Source: Caldilineaceae bacterium (GTDB lineage Bacteria; Chloroflexota; Anaerolineae; Caldilineales; Caldilineaceae). From it: DNA of 11,507 bases. The translations under genes and the position numbers were made by a program. This document shows positions 1 through 7,750 of the stretch, piece by piece. Each line of letters starts with the position of its first letter. Within the stretch, counting starts at the first letter, position 1. The notes below the pieces were generated by a model. That model was not told the DNA's origin, did no database searches, and saw only the letters and a program-made list of their open reading frames with translations. The stretch spans positions 1 to 11,507 of the forward strand of contig JAPKMW010000179.1 of assembly GCA_026645575.1 (NCBI GenBank), written 5' to 3'.

Positions 1-15
1 GCGTCGACATCCTTT

Positions 16-2961
16 TCAATATGGCGACTGCCAACTAACCTTTTTTCCCCAGAAATAATTCCTGGATGGATACTTAGTTATACGTGCAACATGCAATGCC
101 TCCTGTAGTAATTCATCTGGTAGAAGTGGCGCAATTGTAACAAAGAGGGAAGATTCCTGCTGATTTAAGGTGAAATAAAAGAACTTACCCTCAGAAATTG
201 CACGAATGGCGCGCAAGCCCTCTTCCAATGCCTTCCTCCGGTTGGACCCATTTAGGTGCGGTGCCAGTACACTTAGTGCATGGGCACGAACAGCGGCATC
301 CTTAATCGTAATCGCTGTAGCCAATGCCTCATTTAGTGCTTTCACCTGTTCACTTTCTGGCAAATGTAGCGCAAGGTCACATAGAGCATGAGTGCGTAAC
401 TCCTCCTGTTCAATCGTACGTACGATGTGTAACACCTCGTCCAACGTCTGCCCTCGCTTACCGTCAGGTAAATGTGGTGCTATTGCACTCAATGCAGTAG
501 CACCACAATATGGGTCCGAAATTGTAAGAGCAATAATCAGTGCTTCTCCTATGAATTCAGCAGGTAAGTGTAGTGCCAGCTGACCTAGTGCATTTGCGCG
601 GAAATACTCATTCTCAACTGTGCTGGTTACATTCAATGCGTTCCCTAACAATTCAAATGGCAGATGTGCTGCTACTGCTTCTATCATCTCTACACGCTGT
701 TTTTCGTCTGGTACCAGTTTAAGAATCATTAGTGCTTGTACTGGTGTGTACAGCTCTGCCTTTACCACTTGTTCTAGCAGTTCCGGCGGCATGTTGCTGC
801 TTAGTGTAGCAACACTGGATCGACACAAGGCAGCGCGTACTTGTTGCACTAACGCCTCTGACCGCCCCAATTGGTTGGCAGCATGCTCTGATCTTGCCTG
901 TTCCCAGGCTCGGTCTACATCATTCAAAAAGCCGCCATAACTGATATCCAACTTCTCCCACGCCATGCGCCAGCCGTTGCTGATCATCGCATAGAACGCC
1001 TCTGCCGGTGCAAGGTTTCGTTCCAGGTGATTGGCATAGTTTCTCAGCAGATATTCAGGTGCCTGTTTCGGATCAAGCAACTCTGCATTGAGTTCATCCA
1101 AGACTTGCGCGCCCCAATCGGTGAAACGCTTGTCCAGTTCCTGCTGTTGATGTGGGAACATCTTCTCCCAAAAATAGTAACCAAACTTGGGGTGACTAAA
1201 GGTATAGCCCTGTTCTACACCATCACCGATAACCCATCGGTTAATGTCGGTCAACCACTCGTCGAGGAGAATGCCATCGGTAAATTGTTCAGGAGCCAAT
1301 TCGCCTAAATCGGCTTTTTTCAGTGGGCCAAGTGCAGCCGATAAAAGGTTGAGCAGGTGTAATACACTTTGTTCAGTGCGTAGCGGATTGCGCCCTTCTG
1401 CCTGCCACTGTGTTTTTTGACCCTTCCACCACTGTTCGAAATATTCGTGTAGACCAGGGTTTAGCTGCGCCAACTCTTCAGCACGTAGAAACGCTGCCTG
1501 TGCGCCTTTGGCAACGAGCGCATTAACATAGAGTTTTACCAAAAGTGGATCACCCTCTTCGCTCAGGCGATATAGTTGGTCAATGACCGCTTGTTGGTTC
1601 GCTAACTTATCCAGTGGGTTGCCCATCGAGACCAGCGCTTCTTCCACCCCGGAACGGGATAATGGAAGCAGGGTTTGCAGGCGCGCCAGCCGTGCCGGCC
1701 AGCCCAAGGTGGCTGCCCATGCTTGTGGGGTGGTCTCGCTCGCACGCAACCGCGCCGTCACCAGTACACGCAACCCAGGGGGCGGCTCATCGCTAAAGAA
1801 ACCGGCACCAAGTTGCCAATCGGTCGCTTCATCCAACCCATCCAAAATGACGACCAATTGTTTGCCCACAGGTGCTGGGCGATCCAAATAGCTTTCACAA
1901 ACAGTGCGCCACTGTTCCGGCGAAAGCACGGCGCGGGTTGCCTCACTGCGATGCGCTTCCTGATGAATTTTCGCTAAACGTGCCGCCAGCGCCTCGAAAA
2001 CCTCTTTTTGCGAAGCCATCTCAAAACGGATGCTGATCGGAATAAACACAACTTCAACATCACCACGTTGCATCAACTGCGCCATCCACCGACAGACTAA
2101 AGCCGACTTACCACGTCCCGCTTCGGCTGCCAGCAGATAATAGGGCTGGGCGGTTGGATCATCGATCCAGCCATTGAGTTCGTCTAGTTGTGCTTGACGG
2201 CCACCAAAAGGAACTGGGTTTTCTGCAGAGCCAAGATACTCGTTGAGAAATCTACGAATGCGTCGGACCGGGTTATAGGAAGCAACGTGAACAAGACCAT
2301 CAACAATATAATTGTTGATGGTTAAATCACGCCCAGCAAAATTCTGGGCGTTAATTGTGCCGGCATTGTAAGCCCCGCCCCCGGTTGTCACAGTCGAACT
2401 GCTACTTGTTTGTAACATGGTCGCCAGCGTAGCCATTAGGCGGGCGATCTCTTGGCCCAACGCCTCAATGTTGGTTGCGCTTTGTTCCGCTACGTCCGCC
2501 ATGCGGCGGATGGCTTCTTCGCTGCTCCGTTGGCGGCGCGCTTGGACAATCCACTGTAACGGTTGCTGATTTTCCAAATGGAACTGGAGCCGGTCGAGAA
2601 AGTGGGTGGCGAATTGGGTAAACTCACCTTGGTAGTGGATCAGGCTATCAACCGTGAGGTGGTTGAGCCAGACAGTCGTCAACTCATCCGCAGTGGGTAA
2701 GGGCGCGGCGGGTTGCAGGGTGCGTGCTAGCAGCGGGCCGCCAATGTCTCGCAGAATTTCGGCAAAGTACCGCAGGTCGCGACCAGGGTAGTGAGTGGTG
2801 CTATCGGTCAGGGCTTGGGTCAGGGCTTGGTGGAAGGCCAGCTTTTCCGGGTCGCGACCCAAGCGTTGGCGCAACCAATCGCTTAGACCAACCGCTTCGG
2901 TCAGCGCGCCAAAGACATTCTCAACAATGGCCGGAATCAGGATAGAGACAACAGCTTCCAT
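16..2961 (-). CDS. STAND/NACHT-like NTPase with C-terminal helical repeats
   Basis: A 981-residue signal-transduction ATPase of the STAND class. The Walker A motif AEAGRGKS lies at residues 279-286 and Walker B LVVILDGLDEA at 369-379. A sensor-like LVTAR follows at 400-404, a GxP-like EGDPLL near 469-474, and a winged-helix-like FSHPKFGYYFWE at 588-599. Residues 1-145 form an alpha-helical region I do not recognise, with no visible TIR, nuclease or protease motif. Residues 145-185 look coiled-coil, then a Ser/Gly linker leads to AGTINAQNFAGRDLTINNY (200-218), a beta-type motif common ahead of bacterial NACHT modules. Residues 730-981 are 32-36-residue ALxxLAxHLP repeats, likely the ligand sensor. 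STAND proteins bind NTP, oligomerise and trigger an N-terminal effector; many bacterial ones are antiphage receptors, but a role here is inference. ATG is at 2959-2961 with only a weak GAG upstream. It has its own promoter (3024-3052). The 3' third is AT-rich and the last repeat degenerates, so the C-terminus may be frameshifted. Confidence 0.85.
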   Translation of the reverse strand: MEAVVSILIPAIVENVFGALTEAVGLSDWLRQRLGRDPEKLAFHQALTQALTDSTTHYPGRDLRYFAEILRDIGGPLLARTLQPAAPLPTADELTTVWLNHLTVDSLIHYQGEFTQFATHFLDRLQFHLENQQPLQWIVQARRQRSSEEAIRRMADVAEQSATNIEALGQEIARLMATLATMLQTSSSSTVTTGGGAYNAGTINAQNFAGRDLTINNYIVDGLVHVASYNPVRRIRRFLNEYLGSAENPVPFGGRQAQLDELNGWIDDPTAQPYYLLAAEAGRGKSALVCRWMAQLMQRGDVEVVFIPISIRFEMASQKEVFEALAARLAKIHQEAHRSEATRAVLSPEQWRTVCESYLDRPAPVGKQLVVILDGLDEATDWQLGAGFFSDEPPPGLRVLVTARLRASETTPQAWAATLGWPARLARLQTLLPLSRSGVEEALVSMGNPLDKLANQQAVIDQLYRLSEEGDPLLVKLYVNALVAKGAQAAFLRAEELAQLNPGLHEYFEQWWKGQKTQWQAEGRNPLRTEQSVLHLLNLLSAALGPLKKADLGELAPEQFTDGILLDEWLTDINRWVIGDGVEQGYTFSHPKFGYYFWEKMFPHQQQELDKRFTDWGAQVLDELNAELLDPKQAPEYLLRNYANHLERNLAPAEAFYAMISNGWRMAWEKLDISYGGFLNDVDRAWEQARSEHAANQLGRSEALVQQVRAALCRSSVATLSSNMPPELLEQVVKAELYTPVQALMILKLVPDEKQRVEMIEAVAAHLPFELLGNALNVTSTVENEYFRANALGQLALHLPAEFIGEALIIALTISDPYCGATALSAIAPHLPDGKRGQTLDEVLHIVRTIEQEELRTHALCDLALHLPESEQVKALNEALATAITIKDAAVRAHALSVLAPHLNGSNRRKALEEGLRAIRAISEGKFFYFTLNQQESSLFVTIAPLLPDELLQEALHVARITKYPSRNYFWGKKVSWQSPY
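100..680 (-). repeat. Degenerate tandem repeats encoding a helical solenoid
   Basis: The codons for the conserved AxHLP core recur as aaatgt/aagtgt-like words (plus strand) starting at 254, 362, 470, 566 and 662. The periods are 108, 108, 96 and 96 bp, or 36, 36, 32 and 32 residues. A diverged copy near 124 lies 130 bp from its neighbour. At protein level the unit is roughly RAxALxxLAPHLPxxxxxxALxEALxxAxTI, predicted to be two helices per repeat and similar in style to HEAT/TPR solenoids. The units are not identical at DNA level, so this is an old or diversified array, not a recent tandem duplication. Confidence 0.75.
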
Positions 2962-3023
2962 CGGGGACTCAACTTTGATGTCAGGTAGATGAACAATAAA
3001 ACAGGTAAGCGCAATGTGAATCG

Positions 3024-3052
3024 ATCATACGTTCTTCGTTGACTTATGTCAA
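3024..3052 (-). promoter_or_regulatory. Near-consensus sigma70-type promoter of the STAND gene
   Basis: Read on the minus strand, TTGACA (3052-3047) is followed by a 17-nt spacer and TATGAT (3029-3024). That is 6/6 and 5/6 matches to the -35 and -10 consensus at ideal spacing. The predicted transcription start is near 3017, giving a leader of about 55 nt before the ATG at 2961. It lies wholly in the 131-nt gap after the M20 peptidase stop codon, so the NTPase can be expressed separately from the upstream genes. This is a sequence match, not a mapped start. Confidence 0.7.
3039..3052. promoter_or_regulatory. Operator-like palindrome TTGAC-N4-GTCAA over the -35
   Basis: A perfect 5-bp inverted repeat with a 4-bp centre, overlapping the -35 hexamer of the promoter above. 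The half-site layout resembles the TTGAT-N4-ATCAA site of the CRP/FNR family, but the last base of each half differs, so the family is uncertain. Binding at the -35 would normally repress. A short palindrome can occur by chance; its position on the best promoter in the window is what makes it notable. Confidence 0.4.
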
Positions 3053-3092
3053 ACTGGCAATCACCACGCATTTGTCTACCTACACAACAGCT

Positions 3093-4247
3093 TCATTTCC
3101 CCTGAAAGTAGTTCACACAACTATCAACCAGCACCTGTGTCACCGGCAGCAGCGAATCGATCTCGACATACTCATTGCACTCGTGGGCGCCGTTGCCGGT
3201 CGGGCCGAAGACAATGGTGGGGATCTGGCCTTCGGCTACATAGATGTTACCGTCGGTGATGCCCTTCATAAAAGCCCAGGGCGGTTCATGGGCAAACTGT
3301 TGGCGGTAGGCGTGGGTGAAGCTTTGGGCAAAGGGGGCGGCGGTTTCGATGAGATAGGGTTCATAGAAGGGCGGCGGTGTATCGATCTGGACAGTACAGG
3401 CCAGGTGGAGCGAGGCAATCAACGCTTCCATATCGGCAATGGCGGTTTGTCGGTTTTCGCCCGGCACGGTCAAGCGGGTGATGATCACTTCACACTGTTC
3501 CGGCACGACAATGGCATACTCTTGGTAGCCGCCGTCGATTTTGAGCGTTGAATAGTTGCCTCTGCCATAGGTCGGATGGGCGTGAAGATGGAGTCGATCC
3601 AGCGCCGCTACAATTTTGGCGGCATCTTCCACGGCATTGACGCCCCGTTCCGGGTAGAAACCATGCGCCATTTTGCCGGTCACGGTCAAGCGGTAGAGAA
3701 CTTTACCAGTCACCCCCAGCGGCAGGGGCGAACGGCCATCGCCGCCAAATGGTTCGGTCAGCAAAATGCCTTTGGCGTCGGCATACTTGGTCTTGAGTAA
3801 GGCCTTGGCCCCGGCGCCTAACCCCTCTTCATCAACCGTGGCGGCAAAGGCAATGCGTCCCAGGTTGCCGTGTAGCGTCCGATCCTCCACCAGCGTCTTC
3901 AAGGCGGTCAATGCGCAGACCACCCCTGCCTTCATATCAAAAGAACCCAACCCATAAAGCCGTCCATCCTTGATTACGGGGTCAAAGGGGTCAGTTTGCC
4001 AGTTGGCGGCAATGCCCACCGTGTCCGTGTGACCGGTCAAGAGAAGCAGATCGTCTGCCGGGCCAAGTTCCGCCGTGACATAAACATTGGGCCGGCCGGG
4101 CGCCACCACCGCCCATTCCGGCTCTAAGCCAAAGCGCCGAATCTCATCAGCCAGAAAGGCCGCATAAGGCTCTTCATGGGGAATGATCGAATTGATCCCG
4201 ATCGACCGTTTCAGGGTCTCCAGCAAATAATCGCCATCAATTGCCAT
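3093..4247 (-). CDS. M20 family metallopeptidase (ArgE/DapE/CPG2-like)
   Basis: A 384-residue cytoplasmic zinc hydrolase of the M20/M25/M40 group, with no signal peptide. Metal ligands and catalytic residues are visible in the family order: HTD at 73-75, GSFDMKAG with D104 bridging two metals, VDEEG with general base E140 and ligand E141, E165 in TEP, and H355 in NGAHECNE. AHG around H195 matches the dimerisation-domain histidine that completes the active site. Length is normal for acetylornithine deacetylase, succinyl-diaminopimelate desuccinylase and carboxypeptidase G2 relatives. The substrate cannot be told from sequence, and no arginine or lysine biosynthesis gene is adjacent. The start is firm: AGGAG lies 8 nt before the ATG at 4245-4247. 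It follows the tricorn gene by 116 nt on the same strand, suggesting a role in breaking down short peptides or N-acyl amino acids downstream of that protease; this link is inference. Confidence 0.9.
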   Translation of the reverse strand: MAIDGDYLLETLKRSIGINSIIPHEEPYAAFLADEIRRFGLEPEWAVVAPGRPNVYVTAELGPADDLLLLTGHTDTVGIAANWQTDPFDPVIKDGRLYGLGSFDMKAGVVCALTALKTLVEDRTLHGNLGRIAFAATVDEEGLGAGAKALLKTKYADAKGILLTEPFGGDGRSPLPLGVTGKVLYRLTVTGKMAHGFYPERGVNAVEDAAKIVAALDRLHLHAHPTYGRGNYSTLKIDGGYQEYAIVVPEQCEVIITRLTVPGENRQTAIADMEALIASLHLACTVQIDTPPPFYEPYLIETAAPFAQSFTHAYRQQFAHEPPWAFMKGITDGNIYVAEGQIPTIVFGPTGNGAHECNEYVEIDSLLPVTQVLVDSCVNYFQGK

Positions 4248-4267
4248 TGCATAAACTCCTGACTAAG

Positions 4268-4304
4268 CACGTTCGCCGCCGGTTACAGGCCGGCGGCGAA
4301 CGTG
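4268..4304. terminator. Strong GC-rich hairpin between tricorn and M20 genes
   Basis: Perfect 15-bp inverted repeat (arms 4268-4282 and 4290-4304) with a 7-nt loop, TTACAGG in plus-strand sense. It lies in the 116-nt gap after the tricorn stop codon (4364) and ends about 20 nt before the M20 start codon. No T-run follows on either strand, so it is not a classic intrinsic terminator. It could be an attenuating or 3'-end-protecting structure, or a small palindromic repeat element. The structure is certain from sequence; the role is not. Confidence 0.5.
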
Positions 4305-4363
4305 TATGGGTTGACTGATTCGCTAATCCCATGATTCGCGGTGATATGGGCGCCCAGGACAGG

Positions 4364-7300
4364 CTACTCGTAGCGGAAGACCTTTTCCGGGTAGGGCGGC
4401 GGGGATGGGATGATGATGGGTTGTGTCTGAATCAACGTTTGCAAATGGGCAATGGCGGCGTCGAGTTGGGCATCCTGGCCCAGGAAGGTGGCATGAGGGA
4501 GATTATCGACCACCAGATCCGGGTCAACGCCGTGGCCTTCGATCAACCATTGGCCCTCGGCGGTGTACATGCCGATTTGGGGCGCGGCGGCGTAGCCATA
4601 ATCCACCAGCCGGTTGCCATAGGAGAGCCAGATGCCACCGCCCCAGGTGCGCACGCCAATGAGCTTACCCAACCCCAGACGACGGAAGCCTTCGGCAAAA
4701 GTTTCACCATCGGACGCAGTGTACTCATCGCAAAGCACAACCATGTGACCATGAAAGGCATATTGCATATTCCAATAGGGTTCGCCGACGCGCGGCTGCC
4801 AGTAGACCCACGGCTTGCGCAGCAGTTTACTCAGCAGCCAACTGTCAATATTGCCGCCCCGGTTGTGGCGCATATCGATGATCAAGCCCTGACGGTTGAA
4901 AACCGGGAAATAGTCGCGCGCCCATTCGGAATAGTTTTCACCCCCCATGGCGCGCAGATGAATATAGCCGATGGCGCCCTGGCCGCGCTCCTCCACATAG
5001 AGCCGGCTTTTGTACTCCCAGGCATCATAGCGTAGATTGTCCGCCTGGCGTGAGTTGATGGGCCGCACAATGACATCGCGCACGTTCTGCCCGTCCGCCG
5101 TTTGCACCCGCACCAATACCTGTTGGTTCATCTTGTTTTTCAAGAGCAGCGCCAGGTGTTCGACCTCCAAGGTTGGAATGCCGTTGATGGCCTGGATCAC
5201 ATCGCCCTCTTGCAGGTTGACCTCCGGCATTGCCAATGGTGACAAACGCTCCGGGTAGTCGGGGTCAGTGCGGTAGATGCGTTGCACGGTGTACCCGCCG
5301 GCAGCCTCATTGCGCACCAGTTCCGCGCCCAGCGAGGCCAGATCAACGCGGTCTTGCCCGCGACGGACATCGCCCGTCCAGACGCGGGTGTGGAGGGCGC
5401 TCAGTTCGCTCATCAGTTGGGCGATCAGGTCGTTGAGTTCATCGCGATCGGTCACCCGGTCGACCAGTGGCATAAAGCGACTGAGCAACTCTTGCCAGGG
5501 GACGCCGTGCATGTTACGGTCGTAGAAATAATCACGTTGGAGACGCCAGGCGTCGAGCAACATCTGCCGCCATTCTTCACGGGGGTCGATGGCAAAGCTC
5601 CACTGGTGGAGCGGCACGCGCATCTTTTCTAGATCCTTGGGTGGTTCGGCAGTGGCATCGATGAGATAGAGGGCGGCGCCTTTCTGCACCATCAACTTTT
5701 TGCCATCCAGCGTCAATTCATAACGCGTGACGCCGTTCATGAGGACGACCGGCATGAGATCCTGATTGCGGATCTCCATTGCCAGCAGCCGCGTTTCGCT
5801 ATCGGTGTCCCGCTCGGTCCAGAAAAGAAATTTACCGTTCACGGTGAGCGACACATAATTAGCCGCAGGGAGTGGCGTCTCTTGCAGCCGAGCGAGCAGG
5901 CCGTCCGGGTCAATGGTAATGGCGGGCCGGCCATTGCCGGGCTTGGGCGGTTCGCCGCCGGTTTTGGGCGCTTCCCCTGCCGGCGCTGGTGATTCCGGTG
6001 GCTTGGCGCCGTTGTTCTGCTTGGCCGCTTGCTGTTGGGCGACAAAGAGTTCATCCAGCGGTAGGAAGGGCGACCGCTCCCCTTTATTCAGCGCCAGCAT
6101 GTAAACTTTGGTTGTTTTGTCAAGGTACGGATCGGGTTGGCGTGCGCCCCACGGGCTTTCGACCAGTGAGCGGAATTGGCGATCCGAGAGGAAATAAAGC
6201 CACTTGCCATCAGCGCTCCAGGCTGGGGCAAAGCTATCGAGACGGTCGCTGGTTGCCATCAAGCGCCGCCCATCTTCGACTTGGTAGAGCCAAATCTGCT
6301 CGTGTAAATTATCCGCCGGTTGGACATAGGCCAGCCAACGACTATCAGGCGACCAGGCCAGCTTGCCAAAGTTACCACGGGTCGAGACGGCAATTTGTTT
6401 GGTCTCCCGCGTCGCCAGATTGAGCAGCCAGAGGTGGTGATTCTTGTCGCTAAAGGCCACCCATTGTCCATTCGGTGACGAGGCGCCCATGTAGCGCAAC
6501 ACCTGTCCCTCGGTCGTCAACTGGGTAAAGGGGCCGATGCCATTGGGCGGCGCCGTCCAAAATTCCACTTCGCCGGATTCATCGGAGAGCAACAGGAGCC
6601 GTTGCCCATCGGGCAGGAAACGGGCATCGCTATAACGCACCCCTTGCCGACGGGTCACTTCTACCAAGCGCCCTTGCCGGGCCGGGGCGACAAAGACGCG
6701 CCCCCGCGACGTAAGCACCACGCGATCCCCTTCCGGTGCGGCATGAATGGAGGAGACATAGCCCCACGGGTTGGTGATCCAGCGTTCGCGTGTATGTTCA
6801 AAATCCGAGGCCAGGGTGATCGGAATGGATTGGTCGGTGGTGGCGGCAATGTCATAGAGACGTAGGTCGGCCCCTAGTTGGTAGACAATGCGCCCTTGGT
6901 GCAGGGTGGGCGATTGCATATCCCACCCTTTGTGAAAGGTGTGCTGCACCAATTGTCGTCCCGCTTCCGTCATCGACCAAAGGTTCATGGTGCCGTCACG
7001 GTCGCTTAAGAAGTAGAGCCGTTTGTTCCACAACATGGGCGCTTTGCTCGTACCGGGATAGTCGGCGGTCAGCGGCGTCGCTTCCGGCGGCGTTTTGCGG
7101 TTGCGTTTGGGAAAGGTGAATTTCCAGAGCTTCTGCACGCTGCCCCCTTGATAGCGTTTGGCATTACTGCTGGGCGGCGGCGGCAGGCGGGTGAAAAAAA
7201 GGGTACTCATATCCGGCGTATAGACGCCGTCACTGGCCTGGCTCAATGGTACAATGGTTTGAGCCAGCGTCTGGGGATCGATCAGCACCAATTGACGATT

Positions 7301-7678
7301 GGGCAGAGTGGAAAAGTGTTCGGTGCTATAGATCACGCGACCATCGGGCGTCCACCCCACCACCAGTGAATCTTCATCCAAGCCTTCATAGGTCAGGCGG
7401 CGCGGTCGGCCCCCTTGCAAGCGCATGACATACACTTCAGTTGGACCTTCATACTCGGCGGAGAAGGCCACCCATTCGCCATCGGGCGAGATGGCGGCGT
7501 GAGCTTCCAAACCATGATGGGTGGTCAAGCGTTGGGCCTGGCCGCCACCAATGGGAACCCGCCAGAGATCCCCTTCGGCGGTAAAAACAATCGTTTCGTT
7601 GTATAAAGCGGGAAAACGGTAATAACCTTGAACCGCGTCAACCGGACGCGCAGCCAAGGGTTGATCGGTCGTTGCCAT
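4364..7678 (-). CDS. Tricorn protease homologue (S41 family)
   Basis: A 1104-residue cytoplasmic serine peptidase with full tricorn architecture. An N-terminal TolB/WD-like beta-propeller (about 15-290, repeated SPDGxWVAF/YFLSDRDG motifs) is followed by a second propeller (about 300-690), a helical C1 domain (about 700-775), a PDZ domain (about 780-872) and the S41 C2 domain (885-1060). Counting from this ATG, the catalytic residues are H763 (LSALHTR), S989 with D990 (TASDGE) and E1047 (IEGHGVDPD). The 58-residue S-to-E spacing equals S965-E1023 of the Thermoplasma enzyme. The residue before the histidine is Leu, where that enzyme has the second tetrad serine (S745). A Pro/Gly/Lys-rich insert occupies about 550-585. 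Tricorn trims proteasome-type products to short peptides. An in-frame GTG lies two codons upstream (7682-7684), but AGAAG sits 5 nt before the ATG at 7676-7678, so the ATG is preferred. Confidence 0.92.
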   Translation of the reverse strand: MATTDQPLAARPVDAVQGYYRFPALYNETIVFTAEGDLWRVPIGGGQAQRLTTHHGLEAHAAISPDGEWVAFSAEYEGPTEVYVMRLQGGRPRRLTYEGLDEDSLVVGWTPDGRVIYSTEHFSTLPNRQLVLIDPQTLAQTIVPLSQASDGVYTPDMSTLFFTRLPPPPSSNAKRYQGGSVQKLWKFTFPKRNRKTPPEATPLTADYPGTSKAPMLWNKRLYFLSDRDGTMNLWSMTEAGRQLVQHTFHKGWDMQSPTLHQGRIVYQLGADLRLYDIAATTDQSIPITLASDFEHTRERWITNPWGYVSSIHAAPEGDRVVLTSRGRVFVAPARQGRLVEVTRRQGVRYSDARFLPDGQRLLLLSDESGEVEFWTAPPNGIGPFTQLTTEGQVLRYMGASSPNGQWVAFSDKNHHLWLLNLATRETKQIAVSTRGNFGKLAWSPDSRWLAYVQPADNLHEQIWLYQVEDGRRLMATSDRLDSFAPAWSADGKWLYFLSDRQFRSLVESPWGARQPDPYLDKTTKVYMLALNKGERSPFLPLDELFVAQQQAAKQNNGAKPPESPAPAGEAPKTGGEPPKPGNGRPAITIDPDGLLARLQETPLPAANYVSLTVNGKFLFWTERDTDSETRLLAMEIRNQDLMPVVLMNGVTRYELTLDGKKLMVQKGAALYLIDATAEPPKDLEKMRVPLHQWSFAIDPREEWRQMLLDAWRLQRDYFYDRNMHGVPWQELLSRFMPLVDRVTDRDELNDLIAQLMSELSALHTRVWTGDVRRGQDRVDLASLGAELVRNEAAGGYTVQRIYRTDPDYPERLSPLAMPEVNLQEGDVIQAINGIPTLEVEHLALLLKNKMNQQVLVRVQTADGQNVRDVIVRPINSRQADNLRYDAWEYKSRLYVEERGQGAIGYIHLRAMGGENYSEWARDYFPVFNRQGLIIDMRHNRGGNIDSWLLSKLLRKPWVYWQPRVGEPYWNMQYAFHGHMVVLCDEYTASDGETFAEGFRRLGLGKLIGVRTWGGGIWLSYGNRLVDYGYAAAPQIGMYTAEGQWLIEGHGVDPDLVVDNLPHATFLGQDAQLDAAIAHLQTLIQTQPIIIPSPPPYPEKVFRYE

Positions 7679-7721
7679 ATTCACTTCTAATCGCTGCTAA
7701 ACTCATCATTTCGATACGCAT

Positions 7722-7750
7722 AGCATATCACTTTCTGCGCACATTGAAAA
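7722..7750 (-). promoter_or_regulatory. Candidate promoter of the tricorn gene
   Basis: On the minus strand TTTTCA (7750-7745) is separated by 17 nt from TATGCT (7727-7722), 4/6 matches in each hexamer. The predicted start near 7715 would give a leader of about 37 nt to the ATG. It is flanked by two direct repeats of CGATACGC whose centres are 42 bp apart, one at the expected start site and one just upstream of the -35. Confidence 0.4.

Noticed and set aside
3039..3551. 170-codon open frame on the plus strand
   Set aside because: Antisense to the M20 peptidase gene and its promoter-side gap. It has no convincing ribosome binding site or domain, while the minus-strand protein has all catalytic residues.
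4331..5035. 234-codon open frame on the plus strand
   Set aside because: It lies antisense to the catalytic part of the tricorn gene, whose motifs are unmistakable. Its translation shows no known domain, and long antisense frames are common in GC-rich genes.
5950..5963. GTTCGCCGCCGGTT shared between the tricorn Pro-rich insert and the hairpin arm at 4271-4284
   Set aside because: A 14-nt GC-rich match in a Gly/Pro-coding stretch is easily coincidental. The copy in the gene has no matching second arm, so I do not claim a shared repeat element.
7682..7684. GTG as the start of the tricorn gene
   Set aside because: The AGAAG element abuts this GTG with no spacing, but is well placed for the ATG two codons later.
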